Positions 57,726 to 64,000 of a DNA stretch of 64,000 nt are shown piece after piece. Source of the stretch: Ischnura elegans. Taxonomy: Eukaryota; Arthropoda; Insecta; Odonata; Coenagrionidae. Location of the stretch: NCBI RefSeq assembly GCF_921293095.1, contig NC_060254.1:806001-870000 (forward strand). Direction: 5' to 3'. Below the pieces are notes generated by a model, which saw nothing but the letters and a program-made list of their open reading frames with translations, made no database searches and was not told where the DNA came from. Numbering within the stretch: position 1 is the stretch's first letter; each line of letters opens with the position of its first letter. The translations under genes and the position numbers were made by a program.

Positions 57726-58154
57726 ACATTAACAATTTAAGGATTTGAGTGATGATCACTTAAAAAGCCATGATTCTTGAAATAAAATATTAAATTTTCG
57801 ACCTTTATTATTTCCGTGACCCACCGTTACAAGAACATTCAGCCACCATCACGGCCGACACTCAAAATACGTCTAAGACACTTAAGATAAAGCACCATTC
57901 AAAATAATTCAAATCCATGGTCATTATGTACGGACCACGTTCAAATCAAACCGAGATAGCAAACTACCGCGGGAGCTTTTTTTTTTATTAAAACAAGTGA
58001 AGTACGTTGTAGCGCCTTGGCGAAGTTCCTTGTTTGTGTAACGTCTTATATTGCTTACAGTAAGGATATATTTACTCTGAGGTAAATTATAATTGAGAAA
58101 CGGATTCGGCTACTCCTGCTTCAGTAGGGAAGGATATTGAGTGTCCATTGGCAG

Positions 58155-58254
58155 GTAAGCAATATTTTAATTTTCACATCCTTACATAAATAGTCTAGTT
58201 TTTATTTCCTGTTGGAGTTACATTCAATAATGTACACCGATTTACATTCACCAG
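58155..58254 (+). promoter_or_regulatory. Putative 5' UTR intron of CSN4
   Basis: A strong donor (GGCAG|GTAAGC at 58155) lies 120 bp upstream of the CSN4 start. Acceptors are available at 58254 (TTCACCAG) or at 58217 after TTTTTATTTCCTGTTGGAG. If used, the gene has a noncoding first exon and one coding exon. This would argue for a genuine promoter and not a promoterless retrocopy. Splicing is inferred from motifs only. Confidence 0.4.
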
Positions 58255-58274
58255 CTTTTGCCGTGATTCCTGGT

Positions 58275-59546
58275 ATGGCGACAAACAAGCTCTCTGTCCG
58301 ACAGCAACTGACACAACTGTCCAATTCAGGTGGATCACATAAGGATCAAGCAGAAAAGTATAGATTAGTCCTTGACAACTTACTTGCATCCTCAGAAACC
58401 GAACTTGTTGAGGGTCTAAAAACATTTATCGAGGCAATTGTTAATGAAAATGTCAGTCTTGTTATTTCAAGGCAGATTTTGACCGACGTCAGTGTTCACC
58501 TTTCAAAGCTGCCGGACAACCTGTCTAAGGCTGTCTCCCATTACACACTTGATAAAGTTCAACCCAGGGTCATATCTTTCGAAGAACAAGTGGCTAGCAT
58601 TCGCCAACATCTAGCTGACATTTATGAACGTGAGCAATGCTGGAGGGACGCTGCAAACGTACTGGTTGGAATACCCTTGGAGACAGGTCAAAAGCAGTAT
58701 TCTGTGGACTACAAACTGGACACTTATCTAAAGATAGCGAGGTTGTACTTGGAGGATGATGACCCTATCCAGGCTGAAGCATTTATTAACAGGGCATCTT
58801 TGTTACAAGCAGAGTCAAAGAATGAACAGCTTCAGATTTATTACAAAGTCTGTTATGCTAGAGTTTTAGATTATCGCCGTAAATTCATTGAGGCTGCTCA
58901 GCGGTATAATGAGCTCTCGTACAGGAGTATCATAGACGAAGGTGAAAGGATGACTGCTTTAAGAAATGCTCTCGTTTGCACGGTATTGGCATCTGCTGGC
59001 CAACAACGCAGCAGGATGCTTGCCACGTTGTTCAAGGATGAAAGATGCCAGCAACTCCCTGCGTATGGAATTTTGGAGAAGATGTATTTGGACAGAATCA
59101 TTCGTCGCTCGGAATTGCAAGAATTTGAGTCCATGCTGCAGCCTCATCAGAAGGCATCCACTGCGGATGTTTCAGCCCTATTTCCCGGTTACCAGAAAAA
59201 CCCGAGATGTGGCTCCACCATTTTAGACAGGGCAGTGATTGAGCACAATCTCCTCTCTGCCAGCAAACTCTACAATAACATAACTTTCGAGGAGTTGGGG
59301 GCCTTACTGGAAATACCACCCATCAAGGCAGAGAAAATAGCCAGCCAGATGATTACAGAGGGCAGAATGAATGGCTACATAGATCAGATAGACTCCATTG
59401 TTCACTTTGAAACTCGTGAAGTTTTACCCAGTTGGGATAAACAAATACAGTCCCTGTGTTACCAAGTGAATCAAATCATAGAGAAAATATCTAACTGTCA
59501 GCCTGAGTGGATGACGAAAGCAATGGATGAACAGATGATGCATTAG
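58275..59546 (+). CDS. CSN4: COP9 signalosome subunit 4
   Basis: Encodes 423 residues of COP9 signalosome subunit 4, a PCI-domain scaffold of the complex that removes NEDD8 from cullins. ATG 58275 ([12 protein letters not shown]) is chosen because the family starts just before this helix; an in-frame ATG at 58230 would add 15 residues. Recognisable blocks: [94 protein letters not shown] and [19 protein letters not shown]. It has all TPR-like and PCI/winged-helix parts and a normal C-terminus. Oddities: the coding region is one exon, and 14 extra residues (299-312) follow TAD in the PCI domain. Possible poly(A) signals lie near 59842 and 60100. Confidence 0.95.
   Translation: MATNKLSVRQQLTQLSNSGGSHKDQAEKYRLVLDNLLASSETELVEGLKTFIEAIVNENVSLVISRQILTDVSVHLSKLPDNLSKAVSHYTLDKVQPRVISFEEQVASIRQHLADIYEREQCWRDAANVLVGIPLETGQKQYSVDYKLDTYLKIARLYLEDDDPIQAEAFINRASLLQAESKNEQLQIYYKVCYARVLDYRRKFIEAAQRYNELSYRSIIDEGERMTALRNALVCTVLASAGQQRSRMLATLFKDERCQQLPAYGILEKMYLDRIIRRSELQEFESMLQPHQKASTADVSALFPGYQKNPRCGSTILDRAVIEHNLLSASKLYNNITFEELGALLEIPPIKAEKIASQMITEGRMNGYIDQIDSIVHFETREVLPSWDKQIQSLCYQVNQIIEKISNCQPEWMTKAMDEQMMH
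59170..59211 (+). other. 42-bp in-frame insertion in CSN4
   Basis: After GAT-G of the conserved TADGS motif, 42 bp are inserted before GCTCC, adding [14 protein letters not shown] and keeping the frame. GATGT occurs at both edges of the insert. The site lies between the helical part of the PCI domain and the helix leading to the winged helix. It has no GT-AG borders that would restore the frame, so it is not a retained micro-intron in a simple way. Confidence 0.75.
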
Positions 59547-60735
59547 GTAGGTTCATTCATTTCACTCTTGGTATGTTCATTATTATGTCATTCCATGTTG
59601 GTTCAACCACTCCATGCTAACCAGTGTATCAGATTTTGATTGCCCTTTGTAAAATTCACCATTTTGCTAATGCAAGAAACAATCCTTATTTATAATGACT
59701 CACCATTCAATGCAGGTATTGATAGCAGAGTTACACATCACATTCACCATTTCAATCAATAATGTTTCCTCTTCAGCTTAAAAAAACAACTATTGTCAAG
59801 GTGCCATTGGCACAAGTTGCCAAAACCATGGTCGGTGAAAATAAAATAGTGTGGAAATAGACAAGTTGTTTTAATAAGCTGAATATCAAAGATTTCCACC
59901 GCATCACGCCGGACACTGTATCTTTTAAACGTTTCCTCTCTTAAAAAAAGTATTTCCATTGATTCTATTCCAGTTAGTCGGCTATGTCCACATGTCTAAT
60001 GAGGACTAATGAGAAATTGCACGGCTCTTGAACTGGCCTCTCCTTTAAAAACTGTTAATCTTATCATTTGCTACAACTTTTGGCACATAAAGTGGTGATA
60101 AATAAATGCCTTGATTGCCTTATGGGTGTAAATATATATTAGTAAAAATATTTTGTACCATAAATTAAAATTAAGGTATTGGCTTTCAACCATTGAAATA
60201 TGAAGAATGTCTATGTGTTAATTTAATGAAATTAATGTTATTTAAATGTATGTACTTCTCTCAGGATAGATGTCAAGAGTTTTTATTATTTCCACATGAA
60301 TTTGAAGATTATGTAATTCAGTAGTGGTGGAGCTGCGTTTCAAATCCAAAATTTTCTGAAGTATGTATGTAATGATTGGTTGGATGAATGAGACTAACAA
60401 CTTTTCTTCAAGTGAAAAATCTTATAGAGAAAAAAATCTTCATTGACCAGAATTCGAAACTGGTCTTCCAAATTTGTTTCCACTACCAAAGCATCTTTCA
60501 CCCCGATGACATTTTGTTGAAATCACAGTCAAAGAAAATGAATTTTTCTCTACAAAATTTTCAAACTTAATGTGCAATTGCAGTTGACCTTACACAGGTG
60601 CACTACTGGCTAATTTATGGTTATTTGTTTGAATAATTACATGTTCAACACAAATTTCCCATTGTGAATGCTCAAGATTAGCCCTTGGCATTTTAAAATG
60701 TTTTTTTTTAAGGAAGGCCTCAAATGTTAAACATA
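59547..60735. other. CSN4 3' region
   Basis: Presumed 3' untranslated and downstream sequence. The stop codon is followed at once by GTAGGT, and a CAATGCAG acceptor-like site lies near 59715, so a 3' UTR intron is conceivable. No A-tract and no flanking duplication typical of a processed retrocopy was found. Confidence 0.4.
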
Positions 60736-60744
60736 GTTCTCAGC

Positions 60745-63039
60745 CAAGGTTCTTAGAGTAAAGGTTGCCTCATTCGCGACTCGGGCTCCCATTGGCTTGA
60801 CGTCACTGTAGACCCAACTCCTAGCGCCATTTCAAATTCTAGCCTTTCCGCGGGCGTAACTGCTTACCGCAGCTAGTTCTTGAAGTTACCCTCTATCGAA
60901 CACTATAAGCCGAATTTTAAATTGAATGCCGATTTATGAAAATAATGATGTTAAGATTTAAAAAAAGATAAATTCGTGTATTCAGACGCTATAATTTCCT
61001 GATGAAGTGATGAAATGGGAAGGTGTGCGAATTAATTCCGTGTCCACACTTCCTTCCTGTAACTCTCAAAACACTGTTTTCCTTGCTACTTCCGCAATAT
61101 AATTTAAACTTAGATTAATATGGCTTGGAGGGAAATACGCAAAAAAACGAATTAGTTGCTTCAAAAAATTACAGTTCCGCCACTTTTTAAATAGAAATTA
61201 TGCTCGTCTTCATTCCTCGCCGGGCTTTTAAAATACGTACATAAGATAAAGAAAATTATGCAAGAGGACATTGAAATCCTTTGCTTCAATGGGAAGAAAA
61301 AAATAAGCATATTGAGTGATAAGAGTTGTAAATTTACCGTTATTAACATTTTCAAATCATTTGTAATAGGAATTCAAAGTGATCATACGTTAAGCAAAAA
61401 ATCATACAGATGAAATGGAACTAACTTCAATATTATGCTGAGAGAAATAAGAATTCCCAGGTAAAATAATTCTAGAAATGGAAAATGAACCACCAACAGT
61501 TGCCGCTATCAAAACAGCACCATAGTTGCCCACTTGAGTGGAGAACAGCCTTCGAATCAAAGGACTCTTCTCTATCTTAAATCCCACAGAAAGTTTCCAC
61601 TGTAGCCTTTGGTCAAAAAACCTAAAAGAAAAATGTTTCATGGCACCAAAAAGCACTACAGGAAACAAATTCGATTATTTTCAGTGACAATTGCTGAAAC
61701 AAAAACTTAAACTAATGCATATCAGCTATTTGGTCGATCATAAGTCTGTTGTAGAAATTTAGCTCCAAGGTCAAGGATCATTTTGAAGAGGGTATACATA
61801 ATAAGACTCAAGAATTTATGTAAAAGGATTTAATGAACAATTTTTAAATCTTTTTAGTGGCACTACCAAAGTTGCTCTTCTTTGTTGCATTTTTTTGTTC
61901 AAACATTTTATTCTTGTGAAGACCCTCTGCTTGGCGTAACATTTAATAATTGCTTTGTCCAAGTTGGAGACACAGCACAGAACATTGGTAATTTGTCGAA
62001 TTAGTCCTAATTAGAGGGTAGAGTCTACTTCATTACAGTTCGCAGGTAAATATAAACGTGAAGGAGTGCATGAAAATATTATATGGTTTGACTCAAGTTA
62101 TCATTCATAATTTTATATAGGCTATTCTTAACCAATTTACTAGTTTGAGAGAAAATATTATGATTAAAATTAACGTAATTTTCTTTTATGTGAACTACGA
62201 TTTAACATTTGATTCCTGATAAATATTTTTATACACGCTAAAACTTATCTGCCCCTAAATTAGTAAACAATTTTGCGCAACCGTGGCCTCGAAAATTTGT
62301 CAATAGCTGTCAAAGGCACACGAAAGGACTCAAATTTACAGACTTAGTACTAGAAATTTCTTTACGTGATATCTTACCATTGCCACACGATGTTACTCAT
62401 AGCATACGAGGTAAACGATGAATTTACAAAATAGTCCCTGCATGAATGAGTGCGCAATTATTTAGTTCAATTTGCATTAAAAGGGAATAATTCCTGATTT
62501 TCGAATGCAATAGGGGCATCTAAGTTCTTGATTACGAAATCTTTAGCATATCCACTTAGTTTGTCTGACTGATTCACGTTCACCACTTTTTTCACATGTG
62601 TGGGGGGCGATACACGGTCAATGATTCGATTAGTTAATACATACAATAAAAAGACTTTTCAACTTAAGCATCCGCCTGTGATATGAGACATTCCGTCCAG
62701 CTTTCTTCGTTTTCGACAAGCTGTTGGAGCACGTTGTCACAGTACAACGGGAGCCTGGCATATCCGACGATTAAAGGCGCTCTTTACCCACAAAAAGTTT
62801 GTCTTATGAGTAGTGGATTACAAAGACGATTTCCAGTGAAATTGCAGGAAATGTGTTCAGATTCACGTTAAACACAAGGCGGCACAATGTCTCAGGAACT
62901 TATTCTCTCTCAATGTCTAGCGTGCAAACAATGAAATGGCTAGGATCAGCTGGGATACAGGGTCTACAGTGACGTAACGGGACTTCTGCTGGCGCATGCG
63001 CAGTTACGAATGAGGCAACCTTACAGTCTAAGAACCTTG
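60745..63039. mobile_element. 2.3 kb TIR transposon with perfect 9-bp TSD
   Basis: Flanked by GTTCTCAGC on both sides (60736-60744 and 63040-63048). Terminal inverted repeats start CAAGGTTCTTAGA and continue for roughly 75 bp with gaps, including AAGGTTGCCTCATTCG and ACGTCACTGTAGACCC (a CRE-like core). No transposase is present. A 9-bp duplication suggests a Mutator-like or related superfamily, but the termini alone do not decide it. It lies about 1.2 kb downstream of CSN4. Confidence 0.85.
61402..61621 (-). other. Exon-like open frame inside the TIR transposon
   Basis: On the minus strand an open stretch follows an acceptor-like CATTTTTCTTTTAG. It reads FFDQRLQWKLSVGFKIEKSP, then RRLFSTQVGNYGAVLIAATV and GGSFSISRIILPG before a stop. 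It includes a likely membrane or hydrophobic segment. It could be a captured host exon or chance. No family was recognised and no partner exon was found. Confidence 0.25.
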
Positions 63040-63329
63040 GTTCTCAGCCATATCCATATACAATAAATATTTCAGATTTCTATTGAAACAATTTGGAACC
63101 AGTGGAGGTTTTTGCTTTGAAGTGATATGACATTTGAGTTCCACATGGTGTTTACTGAAGTCTTTCATTTTTGAGGAAAAAAGAATTGCTAGGAACACCC
63201 ATCCGATTCGATAAGTATGTCAGTTATTTTATGTTCCTCTCTACCTGGAAAGATAGGTTCTTAGATTAGTTTAGATGCATTGCTCAGAGAGTTATATATT
63301 CTTAATTGCTTGAAGTCCAAGCATAACGT

Positions 63330-63540
63330 GTAACATTGAAGTCTCTTGCAGCTGCCAGTTCAATTTGTGCAATGGTTTTGGTACTCCCGTAGCAGTTATT
63401 GATGAATTTCACACCATATCTTGGTGTTTGTTGAAGTTCACAAGTCCTTCTGTGCTAGATCCCAAATACATATTAGTTGCATATTCAAGGTGTGGCATGA
63501 TAAGTGCAAAATACCACTCCATAGCTCTCCAACACTTTTC
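63330..63540 (-). pseudogene. Possible LINE RT C-terminal fragment
   Basis: The minus strand reads WYFALIMPHLEYATNMYLGS then FNKHQD, resembling the post-palm LINE motif (Y-x-x-L-x-x-P-H-L-x-Y). It is short and broken, hence uncertain. Confidence 0.35.
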
Positions 63541-64000
63541 CGTTTAAAAACATGCATTAATTACTGGAGCATATACTTGAATTGGATTGCCATACCTAAC
63601 CAAGGACGTGCTCAATTATGAAATAATGAGCATTAAGGATTACATATTCCATACTAGAATCAATCTCAAACGAACGATTTGTGCATACACACATTCAAAG
63701 CAAGTGCAGGTGAAGGACTTAGTTCTAGATCTTACGTGACCAATTTCAAATCTAAATTTTCCACGCAAAGTGTTACCATGGGCGTACACAGCTCCCCCCA
63801 TGGAAGCAAAAGTCGCATGTATTCAAAAATTTTCTTTAAACCCACAACAAATGATACATAGTAGATAAGATGTGTAACTAAAATAAAACTATTTTTTCAA
63901 GGAAATAATTTCATAAAATAATAAAGCGCTGTTATAATTTTCTTAAAATGTTGGTTTAATTCTCCTTTTCCATACTAAAATGTCACAAATTGGCTTGCCT
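63541..64000. other. No gene recognised
   Basis: AT-rich sequence to the end of the window with short open frames and no recognisable feature. Confidence 0.4.

Noticed and set aside
58212-58274. Upstream extension of CSN4 to position 58212 or 58230
   Set aside because: The codon at 58212 is TTG; ATG 58230 adds 15 residues with no counterpart at the usual CSN4 N-terminus. ATG 58275 fits the family.
59170-59211. The CSN4 insertion as a retained micro-intron
   Set aside because: No GT-AG border pair removes it while restoring the frame.

Overview
The window is a stretch of animal nuclear genome, almost certainly from an arthropod and probably an insect. It is AT-rich and intron-bearing. It holds two host genes in a dense layer of transposable elements: Penelope-like retroelements, several LINE families, tRNA-derived SINEs, hAT-type MITEs, piggyBac elements, a mariner remnant and unclassified TIR elements. 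There is no operon structure, rRNA, CRISPR array or bacterial gene. The insect assignment rests on the COP9 signalosome subunit 4 protein and the repeat spectrum, and it is inference.

Region by region. 1-20 kb has no convincing host gene. It holds a short TIR MITE (2.0 kb), SINE copies (3.6-4.4 kb), a pair of about 0.6 kb direct repeats enclosing a cluster of hairpins (11.2-12.8 kb), and a nest of LINE and Penelope fragments (13.0-19.4 kb). From 20.9 to 52.9 kb I assemble a six-exon + strand gene for a coiled-coil protein of about 258 residues. It has an RFX/X-box-like palindrome upstream and phase-compatible splice junctions. Its fourth intron is 24.2 kb and contains most of the mobile DNA: mariner, a hAT-like element with a nested LINE, a SINE, a near-complete Penelope-like element, a 1.9 kb TIR element, a hAT MITE partly copied as a perfect 126-bp inverted repeat, two piggyBac elements of different families and a 3 kb LINE. 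Intron 5 holds two more hAT MITEs and a decayed LINE. From 53 to 58 kb there are Penelope and LINE fragments. At 58.3-59.5 kb lies an intact single-exon CSN4 coding region with a 14-codon insertion that other CSN4 proteins appear to lack. From 60.7 to 63.0 kb is a 2.3 kb non-autonomous DNA transposon with long TIRs and a perfect 9-bp target duplication.

The two host genes show no functional link; each stands alone. Apart from the composite gene, the most unusual features are the perfect or near-perfect palindromes and inverted duplications (11.8, 17.5, 18.7, 19.6, 33.8-34.3, 36.2 and 54.3 kb). They look like recent template-switch or fold-back events at transposon borders. All calls come from reading the sequence; no database search was possible.
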